Notes: a model not told the origin generated them from the sequence alone. A stretch of DNA of 64,000 nucleotides from Deltaproteobacteria bacterium (GCA_029553375.1 JAKPCH010000001.1:1-64000); one strand, 5' to 3'; shown: positions 8,343-16,341, numbered from the stretch's first letter. Numbers and translations are program-made.

Positions 8343-9188
8343 TTATGCGGTCATTTGCTGACCCCGGCCGTCCAGGGCCGCGAGGATCCCGACGGCCTCG
8401 TGGGTGTTCTCCAGGGTGGCGATACCGGTGTTGGTCGTCCGGGAAAAACCGCCGGTCGTCGTCCGGCAGGCCGAGACGAAGTTGATCAGGCCCCGGGTGT
8501 AGCGGGGCCGAAGGCCCAAGAGCCCGGCGGCCCCGACCCCCGCGGCGACGTGTTCCAAAAAGGCCGGGCGGACCCCCGGGATGTTCAGGAAGCCGTAGAC
8601 GGGGTCCTCGCAGGCCCTCAGGAAGGCCTCCGCCCCCGGGCCGGGGAAGTCGGCACCCAACAGGCGAAAGACGGCCAGGGCCTGGCAGGTCTCCAGAAGG
8701 GTGGAGGAGGGGTGGCCGAAACCGCCGTCGTCCTTACGGAAACGGAGGAGGAAGGAGAGGATCTCCCCCCTCTTGTCCGGCGGCGGGGCCAGGCCCAGGC
8801 GGCGCCAGGCGGCGGCGACGAGGAAGAGCTTCCGGAAGACGGAGGGCACCTCCACGGGGACGAGATCGGGGTCATAGGTCTCGAATTGGGACAGGAGGTA
8901 CGCCGACGGGTCGAGGCGGGGCCGCTGCCCGAAGATATCCAGGGAGAGGATGCAGTAGTAGGCCTGCATGACGCTCTCGTAAGAACCGTCCGGGAGCTGG
9001 CGTTCCTTGAGGAAGCTCACCGTCTCGACGTCCTCCCCCAGGGCCCCGAGGAGGGCGAGGGTCGCGACGGCGTGGAAGGTGTCCGATCCGTTGGGTTCCT
9101 CGAGGCGGTAGAAACAGTAACCGCCTTCCCGGCAGCGCCGCCCGCGGACGTACCTCAAGATCCCGGCCCTCGTCGCGCCGTCGATCAC
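8343..9188 (-). CDS. Prenyltransferase beta-subunit-like alpha/alpha-toroid protein
   Basis: A 281-residue all-helical protein of the prenyltransferase/squalene-oxidase repeat superfamily. Repeats of the type 'GG(F/Y)....(S/T)xxxTxxAVxxLxLLG' are visible: EGGYCFYRLEEPNGSDT with HAVATLALLG near residue 40, DDGGFGHPSSTLLETCQAL near residue 155, and TTGGFSRTTNTGIATLENT near residue 255. In eukaryotic protein prenyltransferases equivalent repeats build the barrel that binds zinc and isoprenoid. A bacterial function is not established from the sequence, and I do not see a clear zinc triad. The GTG start at 9188 is supported by GGAG 8 bases upstream. Likely operon with the HIT gene. Confidence 0.8.
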   Translation of the reverse strand: MIDGATRAGILRYVRGRRCREGGYCFYRLEEPNGSDTFHAVATLALLGALGEDVETVSFLKERQLPDGSYESVMQAYYCILSLDIFGQRPRLDPSAYLLSQFETYDPDLVPVEVPSVFRKLFLVAAAWRRLGLAPPPDKRGEILSFLLRFRKDDGGFGHPSSTLLETCQALAVFRLLGADFPGPGAEAFLRACEDPVYGFLNIPGVRPAFLEHVAAGVGAAGLLGLRPRYTRGLINFVSACRTTTGGFSRTTNTGIATLENTHEAVGILAALDGRGQQMTA

Positions 9189-9264
9189 CTTGCCGTCTCC
9201 CCTCCCCTATCCCCCGCGGGTCAAACCGTCTGCGCGCGGCCCCTGTGGTCGCGAAGGTCGAGGC

Positions 9265-10554
9265 CTACCGGACCAGGCGCTCCGCCAGGGGGTTCTCGAA
9301 GACCGCCGCCTTCCCCAGCTCGGCCTCGATCTCCAGGAGGCGGTTGTACTTGGCGATCCTCTCGCTGCGGCAGGCGGAGCCCGTCTTGATCTGGCCGCCC
9401 CCCATGGCGACGGCGAAATCGGCCAGGAACGTGTCCTCCGTCTCGCCGGAGCGGTGGGAGAGGACGTAACCCCAACCGGCCTTCCGGCAGAGGTTGATGG
9501 CCGAGAGGGTCTCCGTGATGGTCCCGATCTGGTTGAGCTTGATCAGGACGGCGTTGGCCGTCCTTTCCTGGACGCCCCGGGAGATGTAGGCGCTGTTGGT
9601 CACGAAGATGTCGTCGCCGACGATCTGGATCTTGTCGCCCTCCTTCTGGGTCAGTTTGCGGAATCCCTCCCAGTCGTTCTCGGCGAGGCCGTCCTCGATG
9701 GAGACGATGGGGTACTTCTTGATCCAGTTGCGCCAGAAGGCGACCATCTCGTCGGAGGTCTTCTTGCCCTGGCCGGACTTGGCGAGGTTGTAGAGGCCGT
9801 CCTCGTAGAAGGAACTGGCCGCCGGGTCCAGGGCGAGGGCGATGTCCTTGCCGGGTTTGTAGCCCCCCTTCCTGATCGCCTCGAGGATCACCTCGCAGGC
9901 CTCGTCGTTGCTCTTCAGGTTGGGCGCGAAACCGCCCTCGTCGCCCACGTTGGTGGCGTAGCCCTTCTTCTGGAGGATGTCCTTCAGGGCGTGGAAGGTC
10001 TCCGCCCCCGCCCGGAGGGCCTCGGCGAAGGTGGGGGCGCCGATGGGCATGATCATGAACTCCTGGAAATCGACGCTGTTGTCGGCGTGCTTGCCCCCGT
10101 TGAGGATGTTCATCATGGGCACGGGGAGCTTGAAGGCCCCCAGGCCGCCGAGATAGACGTAGAGGGGGAGATCCGCCGCCTGGGAGGCCGCCCGGGCCAC
10201 GGCCATGGAGACGCTGAGGATGGCGTTGGCCCCCAGCTTCCTCTTGTTGGGCGTGCCGTCGAGGTGGATCATGAGGCGGTCGATCTCGGCCTGTTGGGTG
10301 GGGTCCATGTCGAGGAGGACGGGGGCGATGATCTCGTTGACGTGGGCCACGGCCTTGAGGACGCCCTTGCCCCGGTAGCGGGTGCGGCCGCCGTCCCGGA
10401 GTTCCACCGCCTCGTTCTCCCCCGTGGAGGCCCCGGAGGGGACGGAGGCGGAGGCGACGGTCCCGTCGTCGAGTTTCACGAAGGTCCGGATCGTCGGGTT
10501 GCCCCGGGAATCGAGGATTTCCATGGCGTGGATCTGTTTGATCTTGTGTTTCAT
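9265..10554 (-). CDS. eno: Enolase
   Basis: Phosphopyruvate hydratase, 429 residues (family norm about 430), converting 2-phosphoglycerate to phosphoenolpyruvate in glycolysis and gluconeogenesis. The N-terminus ([15 protein letters not shown]), the metal-ligand region [14 protein letters not shown] near residue 285, the signature [14 protein letters not shown] near residue 335 and the C-terminal SHRSGETED and [10 protein letters not shown] elements are all present. AAGGACC lies 9 bases before the ATG. It follows the dynamin-like gene on the same strand with a 27-base gap. Confidence 0.98.
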   Translation of the reverse strand: MKHKIKQIHAMEILDSRGNPTIRTFVKLDDGTVASASVPSGASTGENEAVELRDGGRTRYRGKGVLKAVAHVNEIIAPVLLDMDPTQQAEIDRLMIHLDGTPNKRKLGANAILSVSMAVARAASQAADLPLYVYLGGLGAFKLPVPMMNILNGGKHADNSVDFQEFMIMPIGAPTFAEALRAGAETFHALKDILQKKGYATNVGDEGGFAPNLKSNDEACEVILEAIRKGGYKPGKDIALALDPAASSFYEDGLYNLAKSGQGKKTSDEMVAFWRNWIKKYPIVSIEDGLAENDWEGFRKLTQKEGDKIQIVGDDIFVTNSAYISRGVQERTANAVLIKLNQIGTITETLSAINLCRKAGWGYVLSHRSGETEDTFLADFAVAMGGGQIKTGSACRSERIAKYNRLLEIEAELGKAAVFENPLAERLVR

Positions 10555-10581
10555 GGCGGTTGGTCCTTTCTGCGAGGGATT

Positions 10582-12249
10582 TTAAGGCCCCTTACGGGTA
10601 CCGTCACCCCGGGCCTCCTCCAGGTCCTTCAGGAGGGCGCGGATCGCTTCCGTCTGACCCCGACTCTGGGAGATGAGGGCGTCGAGGGTGGCGAGCTCGT
10701 CTCTTATATAGCCCGTCGCCTGTTTGCGCAAGTCCTCGATGGCGCGGTTGATGCCCATCTCCCACTGGGCCGAGAGGCGGGAGAGGTTCACCACCACCTG
10801 GCGCTGGATGAGGTTCAAGAAGTGGCGCTCGAAGAAGGGCCGGAAGATGAACATGGGGAAGAGGAACCACAACAGGTCGAAGTGAAAGTCGAAGATCCGG
10901 GTGATGAGGATGTCGGGGCGTGACGGCTCGTTCACCTCGATCTTCCACTCCGCCGGGACCATCTTGATCCCCAGGACCCGCTCGATGTTGGCCCCCAACA
11001 GGGCCCGGAAGGACTCGAGGTAGCGCTCCATGGAGGCGTGGGCCTTGATGAGGGTCCCGAAGAAGTGTTTGTGCTCCCGGGCCGAGATGGTGTTGATCTC
11101 CGTGATCAGGTTCTCCCGCAGCCACTCCCCGTAGCGGCGGGTGAGCTGCCAGAGGTTCCCCTGCCAGGAGGCCATGTCCTCCTTCAGGGCGGCCGTGAGG
11201 CGTTTCGTGAGGTCCGGGCGGAAACGCTCGAGGTACTTGTCGATGTTGGTCCGGGTGTGGATGGCCTGGGCGCGGGCGAGGGTGATGAGCTCCTCCTGGA
11301 TCGTCGTGAGGTTCCCCATCTCGCCCAGGATCTGCTGTTTGAGGGCCTGCCGGTCCTGATCCGCCTGGAGGGACGATTTGAGGGCGATGTCGAGGTAGCT
11401 GCGGCAACTTTCCGTCAGGGAATGGATCTTGTACTGGAGGATGCGTCCGAACTCCCCGTCGCGGTTGGCCGCCAGCTTGAGGAAGAGCTCCGTCTCCAGG
11501 CGGCGTTTGAAACTCTCCTGGTCCACCCGGTCGGAGTAGAGGAAGATGGGGAAATCCCGCTTGAGTTCCCGCTCCAGGGTGTCCCGGAAGAAGGCGACGA
11601 CCTCCTCCCTCTGGTGCGGCGTGAGGAGGTCCGCCTTGGTGAGGAGGAGGACGATCCGGGGGGTGTAGCGCAGAAGATCCCTCAGGAGGGCCAGGTCGTG
11701 CTCCGAGAGGGGACGGTCGGCGCTGATGGCCAGGATGGCCGCCCCCACCTCGGGGAGCCAGTTCTCCGAGGTCTCCATGTGGTACTTGAAGACGCTCCCC
11801 AGCCCCGGGGTGTCCACGAGTCTCAGGCCCGCGTATTCTTCCAGGGATGGGATCTCGATGTCCACCACGGCCACGTTCTTGGCGTTACCCGGGTTTTTGG
11901 CTTCCGAGGTGTATTCGTCGAGCCTCTCGATGGGAATCTCCGTCCGCTCCCCCTCGAAGGTGGAGACGACGGCCCGCTCTACGGGCCCGTAGGAGAGGCG
12001 GGTGATGACCGTCGTGACGGGGATGACCCCCACGGGCAGGAGGCGCCGGCCGATGAGGCTGTTGAGGAAAGAGCTCTTGCCGGCCTTGAACTGGCCCAGG
12101 ATGGCCACGTCGATGAGGGGGGTCCGCTCGACCAGATCTTGACAGACCTCGATCTGTCTCTTCAGGGACGTGATCTTGAGGAGGCGGCAGGAGGCGACGA
12201 CGACGTCGAGGGCCTTGCGTGATTGGGCCTGAAATGCCTGGTCGCACAT
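10582..12249 (-). CDS. Dynamin-like GTPase
   Basis: A 555-residue bacterial dynamin-family GTPase. The G1 P-loop GQFKAGKSS lies at residues 52-60, G2 threonine in VIPVTTVITRL near residue 80, G3 DTPGLGS near residue 150 and G4 TKAD near residue 215. The long middle region is helical, and a strongly hydrophobic segment (FHFDLLWFLFPMFIFRPFF) near residue 455 resembles a membrane-inserting paddle. Bacterial dynamins remodel or protect membranes; the specific role is unknown. AAAGGAG precedes the ATG. The leader contains a long hairpin (12268-12314). Confidence 0.9.
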   Translation of the reverse strand: MCDQAFQAQSRKALDVVVASCRLLKITSLKRQIEVCQDLVERTPLIDVAILGQFKAGKSSFLNSLIGRRLLPVGVIPVTTVITRLSYGPVERAVVSTFEGERTEIPIERLDEYTSEAKNPGNAKNVAVVDIEIPSLEEYAGLRLVDTPGLGSVFKYHMETSENWLPEVGAAILAISADRPLSEHDLALLRDLLRYTPRIVLLLTKADLLTPHQREEVVAFFRDTLERELKRDFPIFLYSDRVDQESFKRRLETELFLKLAANRDGEFGRILQYKIHSLTESCRSYLDIALKSSLQADQDRQALKQQILGEMGNLTTIQEELITLARAQAIHTRTNIDKYLERFRPDLTKRLTAALKEDMASWQGNLWQLTRRYGEWLRENLITEINTISAREHKHFFGTLIKAHASMERYLESFRALLGANIERVLGIKMVPAEWKIEVNEPSRPDILITRIFDFHFDLLWFLFPMFIFRPFFERHFLNLIQRQVVVNLSRLSAQWEMGINRAIEDLRKQATGYIRDELATLDALISQSRGQTEAIRALLKDLEEARGDGTRKGP

Positions 12250-12267
12250 AGAAGCTCCTTTGGGTTT

Positions 12268-12314
12268 CGACCCGCAGGAGCCGTCCTCCCTGTCGGCCGC
12301 TCCTGCGTGGGTCG
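12268..12314 (-). other. Long hairpin in the leader of the dynamin-like gene
   Basis: CGACCCGCAGGAGC at 12268-12281 pairs with GCTCCTGC-GT-GGGTCG at 12299-12314, giving 14 base pairs with a two-base bulge and a 17-base loop. The motif GCAGGAG occurs again at 12321-12327. On the minus strand the hairpin ends about 20 bases before the ATG of the GTPase gene, so it could act on its translation or stability. Confidence 0.5.
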
Positions 12315-12377
12315 GCGGATGCAGGAGTTATCAGCCCCGGGAGGCGGTTCTTCGGTGAACTCCATCACCGATGGCCC

Positions 12378-12406
12378 CTTTAGATCAAAGGACAGGGTGA
12401 TGTCAA
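12378..12406 (-). promoter_or_regulatory. Possible sigma-70 promoter of the dynamin-like gene
   Basis: Minus strand TTGACA (12406-12401), 17-base spacer, CTAAAG (12383-12378). The -35 is perfect and the -10 poor. It would give a leader of roughly 120 bases that includes the hairpin at 12268-12314. Confidence 0.35.
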
Positions 12407-12435
12407 TCCATTTTTGCCGTTCGGGGAGCAAAGAA

Positions 12436-12462
12436 GGGGGGGAGGCCGGACGCCTCCCCCCC
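12436..12462 (-). terminator. Strong hairpin terminator after the ZraP-like gene
   Basis: A perfect 11-base-pair stem (GGGGGGGAGGC at 12436-12446 with GCCTCCCCCCC at 12452-12462) and a 5-base loop lie 79 bases past the stop of the minus-strand ZraP-like gene. On the minus strand the stem is followed by TTCTTT, a weak U-tract. It separates that gene from the dynamin transcription unit. Confidence 0.6.
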
Positions 12463-12540
12463 GGAGGGCGGTTTTCGTCAACAGACCCCCGGCCGCCGCG
12501 CCGGGCCCGGCAGAACCCTCGGGCGAAGCGGGCCGGTTGT

Positions 12541-13017
12541 TCAGAAGGGTCTCATCCCCATCCCGCCGTAGCCCCGCGGACCCTTACCGGGTCCCAGACC
12601 CCGGCCGGGACCCAGGGCCTTGAGGCGTTCGCGCTGCTCCGGCGTGAGGACCTTCATCTGTTCCAGGCGGAAGTGGGTGTTCTTCTCCTCCAACTGGTCC
12701 CTCAGGGCCCGGATCTCCTTCTGGAGGGTACGGATCTTCTTCTCGTCGGGATTCTGCTGTAGCCACAGGAGCCTGAGGTCCCCTTCCTTGGCGAAGAGCT
12801 GGTCCCTGATGGGCTTGGTCTCCCTGAGGTGGGTCTCCCTAAGGCTGTTGAGTTTCCCCACCTGGTCCGCCGTCAGATTGAGGTCGGGATGGTTGGCGAG
12901 ATTCTGGTAGCCCCCGCCGGGATAACCTTCCCACCAGCCCCGCCGGGCCTCCGCCGGGGCGGCGGCAAGGACCGCGATCAGGGCCAACACGGCCGCCGAT
13001 GCCATTAGTCTCTTCAT
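12541..13017 (-). CDS. ZraP/Spy-like periplasmic protein (metal-resistance family)
   Basis: A 158-residue secreted protein. Residues 1-26 form a Sec signal peptide (MKRLMASAAVLALIAVLAAAPAEA). The mature part has two LTxxQ motifs (LTADQ near residue 50, LTPEQ near residue 135) separated by a charged helical region, as in the CpxP/Spy/ZraP group of periplasmic chaperones and zinc-binding stress proteins, and ends in a Gly-rich tail. A longer frame to 13335 is non-coding extension; the ATG at 13017 follows AAAGGAG. A sigma-54-type promoter lies about 50 bases upstream, which matches what is known for zraP in enterobacteria. No cognate sensor/regulator pair is adjacent. Confidence 0.82.
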   Translation of the reverse strand: MKRLMASAAVLALIAVLAAAPAEARRGWWEGYPGGGYQNLANHPDLNLTADQVGKLNSLRETHLRETKPIRDQLFAKEGDLRLLWLQQNPDEKKIRTLQKEIRALRDQLEEKNTHFRLEQMKVLTPEQRERLKALGPGRGLGPGKGPRGYGGMGMRPF

Positions 13018-13062
13018 GTGGTGTTTCTCCTTTCTTGGGTTTTGTCTTTGTTTGACAGAAAG

Positions 13063-13078
13063 AGCAGGGATCGTGCCA
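13063..13078 (-). promoter_or_regulatory. Sigma-54-type (-24/-12) promoter
   Basis: On the minus strand 13078-13063 reads TGGCACGATCCCTGCT. It has GG and GC separated by exactly 10 bases and matches the RpoN consensus TGGCACG-N4-TTGC at 10 of 11 defined positions. The -12 GC lies about 47 bases from the ATG of the ZraP-like gene. I saw no other match this good in the intergenic regions I read. Confidence 0.65.
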
Positions 13079-13267
13079 AGGGTCCGTGAATTTTTCAACA
13101 TGCCGGTAATATAGGGAAAAATCTCTTTGCCGCCCCCCCCGCGGCGCCCCGGTGCGGCGTCTTGATGGATATTTTGTATACATCGGTGGCGGTCTCCATG
13201 GATAGAAAGTAGACGGGGGGCGGAAAGGGGATGGACGGAGACGCCGCTAATTGTTACAGGGAGAGTG

Positions 13268-13957
13268 ATGGGAAGGACGAACCTCTTGTGCATCCTGGCG
13301 GTTGCGGCCCTCACGGGGGCCTGCGCCGTCGTCAAGGCCCCCTACACCGTCGTGAAGGGGACGGTGAAGGCGGCCTACTACACCGTGAAGGGGGCCTACG
13401 AGCTCACGGCGGGGACGACGCGGCTGGTCTACAAGGTAGGCAGCTTCACCTTCAAGGTGGTCAAGGCGCCCCTCGACTGGTCCCTCGGCAACGGGGACAT
13501 CGAGGCGATCGACGGGATCGACCCGAAGGAGGCCATCAGGCAGGGGAGGGTCAAGTGCTCCCCCTACACGGTGAAGGGGAAGACCTATTACCCCATGTCC
13601 GTCGCCGAGGCGCGGTCTTACAAGGAAACGGGCCTCGCCTCCTGGTACGGCTACGAGACGGTGGCGAAGAACAGGGGGGCCATGACGGCCAACGGGGAGG
13701 TCTTCGATCCCGAGGGCCTGACGGCGGCCCACAAGTATCTCCCCCTGCCGACCCACGTGAAGGTGACGAACCTGGAGAACGGCCGCTGGGTCATCGTGCG
13801 CGTCAACGACCGCGGCCCCTTCCCCAGCGATCACAACCCCGCCTCGGGCAAGAGGATCATCGATCTCTCCGCCGGGGCGGCCAAACGGCTCGGTTTCTAC
13901 CGCCAGGGCCTGGCCAAGGTCCGGGTCGAGACCGTCGAGCTGCGCCGGGAAGGTTGA
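13268..13957 (+). CDS. rlpA: RlpA-like lipoprotein with double-psi beta-barrel
   Basis: A 229-residue lipoprotein. The signal peptide ends in the lipobox LTGAC (Cys about residue 19), so it is lipid-anchored. The C-terminal half is an RlpA double-psi beta-barrel: GLASWYGYETVAKNRGAMTANGE region, then HKYLPLPTHVKVTNLENGR, VRVNDRGPF and RIIDLSAGAAKRLGF. RlpA proteins bind or cleave denuded septal glycan. No SPOR domain follows. Between lipobox and barrel is an unusual stretch (about residues 21-70) of repeated aromatic/Val/Lys motifs such as YTVVKG and YYTVKG. The ATG at 13268 directly follows GTG; AGGGAGAG upstream serves either. Confidence 0.88.
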   Translation: MGRTNLLCILAVAALTGACAVVKAPYTVVKGTVKAAYYTVKGAYELTAGTTRLVYKVGSFTFKVVKAPLDWSLGNGDIEAIDGIDPKEAIRQGRVKCSPYTVKGKTYYPMSVAEARSYKETGLASWYGYETVAKNRGAMTANGEVFDPEGLTAAHKYLPLPTHVKVTNLENGRWVIVRVNDRGPFPSDHNPASGKRIIDLSAGAAKRLGFYRQGLAKVRVETVELRREG

Positions 13958-13961
13958 GGTC

Positions 13962-14429
13962 TCAGGCCGGCTTGGGGATGGCCACGTAGTGGCACGTCGA
14001 GGTCGAGACGACGTTCCCGGACGTGTCCGTGACGGCCATGTCCAGGATCCAGTCCCCCTTGCCCCTCTCCACGGCGGGGGCGATGCGGGAGGCGGCCTCC
14101 TCGGGGTCGAGGGAGAGTTCGCAGGAGATGTCGCTCTTGGCCGGTCTGAGGTAGCGGATGCTCATCTCGCGGTTGACGGGGGCGAAGCGGTCGAGGCCGT
14201 AGAGGGACCAGAAGAGGATCGCCCCGGCCACCTCCATGAGCATGAAGTGGGTGCCGGCGTAGACGATCCCCAGGTGGTTCAGGTGGCGCGCCGCGGGGAC
14301 CGTCAGCCTGACGTGGCCGACCTCCAGGAAGTCCAGTCTCAGGCCGCTGTCGGTTATCCAGGGGATGCTCTTCATCAACGGGCCGCGGATGATCTCCAGA
14401 TCCCGGGGGGTCGCCTGGGGGATGTCCAT
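13962..14429 (-). CDS. Hotdog-fold thioesterase-like protein (PaaI/DUF4442 type)
   Basis: A 155-residue single-domain protein with the hotdog pattern: HLNHLGIVYAGTHFMLMEVAGA near residues 48-70 (the long helix wrapped by the sheet), then MSIRYLRPAKSDISCE and a terminal strand pair (GDWILDMAVTDTSGNVVS). Homologues hydrolyse acyl-CoA or act as non-catalytic hotdog proteins. The substrate is not predictable. AAGGAGG precedes the ATG. Convergent with rlpA with a 4-base gap. Confidence 0.75.
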   Translation of the reverse strand: MDIPQATPRDLEIIRGPLMKSIPWITDSGLRLDFLEVGHVRLTVPAARHLNHLGIVYAGTHFMLMEVAGAILFWSLYGLDRFAPVNREMSIRYLRPAKSDISCELSLDPEEAASRIAPAVERGKGDWILDMAVTDTSGNVVSTSTCHYVAIPKPA

Positions 14430-14518
14430 GGGCCTTGCACCTCCTTGCGCTTTTCTCCCCCCGTTACCCCTCTTTCCGGCGATTGTCCACGAAAAACGAC
14501 CCGATCGGCCCGCGGGTG

Positions 14519-14547
14519 TTGCCCGACCACGGGCGGCGTGATATGTA
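14519..14547 (+). promoter_or_regulatory. Possible sigma-70 promoter upstream of the small UGA-containing ORF
   Basis: TTGCCC at 14519-14524, 17-base spacer, TATGTA at 14542-14547; each box matches four of six consensus positions. A transcript from here would carry the small ORF at 14575 and could continue into the DUF3795 gene. Confidence 0.35.
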
Positions 14548-14574
14548 AAAAAAGCAATTTTTGCAGGGGGGTCT

Positions 14575-14784
14575 ATGAGGGGATTTGCGGCCGTCGTCGC
14601 CTGCGCGTGGATCCCCTATTTCCGAAAGCAGGTCCAGGAATACTGAGTTCCCTTGAGGGGTGACGATCCCGATGCCCTCAAGAGGGGCTTGACCCAGGCC
14701 GGCAAAGAGGCGGATCCCGCCGTCACGGCCTCGCTGAAGAGGACGAGGCAGGCCTGTTCGTATTACGAGAAGAGGTGCCCCTGA
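14575..14784 (+). CDS. Candidate small selenoprotein (in-frame TGA) or nonsense-disrupted gene
   Basis: The ATG at 14575 has a ribosome site (AGGGGGG) 4-5 bases upstream. The frame reads 23 codons, meets TGA at 14644-14646, then continues in the same frame for 45 more codons with gene-like codon use to a TGA at 14782. The full product would be 69 residues with Cys10, position 24 = UGA, Cys61 and Cys68 (C-terminal SYYEKRCP). A perfect 8-bp hairpin begins 5 bases after the UGA, so that UGA plus hairpin span 39 bases, similar in size to bacterial SECIS elements. I do not recognise the family. Alternatives are a recent nonsense mutation, a sequencing error, or chance. The DUF3795 gene starts 34 bases later. 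Confidence 0.4.
14652..14682 (+). other. SECIS-like hairpin after an in-frame UGA
   Basis: CTTGAGGG (14652-14659) and its exact complement CCCTCAAG (14675-14682) enclose a 15-base loop that itself contains ATC/GAT able to pair. It lies inside the reading frame, immediately downstream of the TGA at 14644. Placement and size fit a bacterial selenocysteine insertion element, but I cannot fold or align it here. Confidence 0.4.
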
Positions 14785-14818
14785 CGGCGGCCCCATCATA
14801 AAAAGGGAGGAGAAAGGT

Positions 14819-15250
14819 ATGGAAAAAGAAGCCCTCGCGGCCCCCTGCGGCCTGGACTGTTTCAACTGTGAACTCTACGAGGGGAACCTGACGGAGAAAC
14901 TCGCCGAGGCGATCCACAAGAAGCTGGGTGTCCCGAAAGAGGACGTCCCCTGCCGCGGCTGCCGAGGGCAGGACGGTATCCACTTTCACCTGCCCCCGGG
15001 GGGCTGCGCCACCCTCGCCTGCGTCAAGGCCAGAGGCGTTTTGTTCTGTCACGAGTGCGCCGATTTCCCCTGTCCCTACCTCGCCCCCACGGCGGACCAG
15101 GCGAACCGCTACCCCCACAACATGAAGGTCTACAACCTCTGCCGCATCCGCAAGGTCGGCCTCAGGAGATGGATCGACGAGGAGGCCGCCGAGATCAGGA
15201 GGCGGTACTTCACGGGTCCCTTCGTGGTGGGGAAGGGCCAGGCCGATTAG
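14819..15250 (+). CDS. DUF3795-type cysteine-rich protein
   Basis: A 143-residue Cys-rich protein. Cys appear in ordered groups: APCGLDCFNCELYEG at the N-terminus, CRGCRGQDG near residue 44, then GCATLACVKARGVLFCHECADFPCPYL near residues 60-85. This layout, with the opening CGLxCxxC and the central CHECxxFPC, matches the DUF3795 family, thought to bind metal or an Fe-S cluster; no enzymatic function is established. GGAGG with good spacing precedes the ATG. It lies between the small UGA-containing ORF and mnmA, 35 bases before the latter. Confidence 0.82.
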   Translation: MEKEALAAPCGLDCFNCELYEGNLTEKLAEAIHKKLGVPKEDVPCRGCRGQDGIHFHLPPGGCATLACVKARGVLFCHECADFPCPYLAPTADQANRYPHNMKVYNLCRIRKVGLRRWIDEEAAEIRRRYFTGPFVVGKGQAD

Positions 15251-15285
15251 GGCCTCCGCCGCATGGGCCTGCCCGGGGTTGAGAC

Positions 15286-16341
15286 ATGAGGGCCAGGGTC
15301 CTTATCGCCATGAGCGGGGGGGTCGATTCGTCCGTGGCGGCCTTTCTCCTGAGGGAGCAGGGGTACGAGGTGCTGGGCGTCACCATGGACCTCACTCCCC
15401 CCGAGGGCCGGGGGAGCTCGCCCTGCGGCGGCACAGAGGCCGCCGTGGCCGCCCGCCGGGTCTGTGACGCCCTCGGCATCCCCCACCTGGTCGTCGATTA
15501 CCGCGAGGCCATGTGGAGGGAGGTCATCGAGCCCTTCGCCCGGGAGTACCGCCGGGGCCGGACGCCGAACCCCTGCCTCGAGTGTAACCGCCGCCTCAAG
15601 TTCGGCCGCCTCTTGGCCCTCGCCCGGGGCCTGGGGTGTTCCTATCTGGCGACGGGTCATTACGCCCGGATCGTGGCGTCCGGGGGCAGACACGGCCTGG
15701 CCGTGGCGGAAGACCGCCGGAAGGACCAGTCCTATTTCCTCTACTCCCTCCCCCGGGAGGACCTCGCCTCCCTCCTCCTCCCCCTGGGGGTCCTCAGGAA
15801 GGGGGAGGTCCAGAGGACGGCCGAGCTCCTGAGACTGCCCGTCGGGGTCGGGGAGAGCCAGGACATCTGCTTCGCTCCCCGGGGGGGCTACCGCCGCCTC
15901 GTCCGCGACACCCTGGGTCCCCCTCCGCCCGGTCCCATCGTCGCCGTCGACGGCCGGACCCTGGGCCGTCATGACGGCATCGACGCCTTCACGGTGGGCC
16001 AGCGCCGGGGCCTTGGGATCAGCGCGCCTGAACCCCTGTACGTCGTCGCCGTCGAGGCCCGGGAGAACCGCGTCGTCGTGGGCCCCAAGGAGGCCCTCTA
16101 CGCCGGGGGGCTCAGGGCGGCGCGGGTCAACCTCCTGGCGGACTCCTGGCCGGTGCGGGGCCGGGCGAAGATCCGCTACCGCAAACAGGCGGCGCCGTGT
16201 TCCCTCCGCGTCGTCGCCGACGGCCTGGAGATCCTCTTCGACACCCCCCAGGAGGCCGTCACGCCGGGACAGGCCGTCGTTGTCTACGACGGCGACCTGG
16301 TCGTCGGCGGCGGGGTCATCGAGGGACGTCTCGACGTTTGA
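15286..16341 (+). CDS. mnmA: tRNA-specific 2-thiouridylase MnmA
   Basis: Installs the 2-thio group on U34 of tRNAs for Lys, Glu and Gln, using ATP and a sulfur relay. At 351 residues the length is normal. The PP-loop ATPase motif SGGVDSSVAA lies at residues 10-19. The two catalytic Cys are present in NPCLECNRRLKF near residue 100 and in GESQDICF near residue 192. The C-terminal VGQRRGLGI and RKQAAPCSL elements complete the protein. The partner modification enzyme MnmG is encoded 38 kb away (54743-56647), so both halves of xnm5s2U34 synthesis are in this window. Confidence 0.96.
   Translation: MRARVLIAMSGGVDSSVAAFLLREQGYEVLGVTMDLTPPEGRGSSPCGGTEAAVAARRVCDALGIPHLVVDYREAMWREVIEPFAREYRRGRTPNPCLECNRRLKFGRLLALARGLGCSYLATGHYARIVASGGRHGLAVAEDRRKDQSYFLYSLPREDLASLLLPLGVLRKGEVQRTAELLRLPVGVGESQDICFAPRGGYRRLVRDTLGPPPPGPIVAVDGRTLGRHDGIDAFTVGQRRGLGISAPEPLYVVAVEARENRVVVGPKEALYAGGLRAARVNLLADSWPVRGRAKIRYRKQAAPCSLRVVADGLEILFDTPQEAVTPGQAVVVYDGDLVVGGGVIEGRLDV

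Noticed and set aside
9190-10923. 577-codon plus-strand ORF across enolase and dynamin
   Set aside because: Shadow of two well-supported minus-strand genes.
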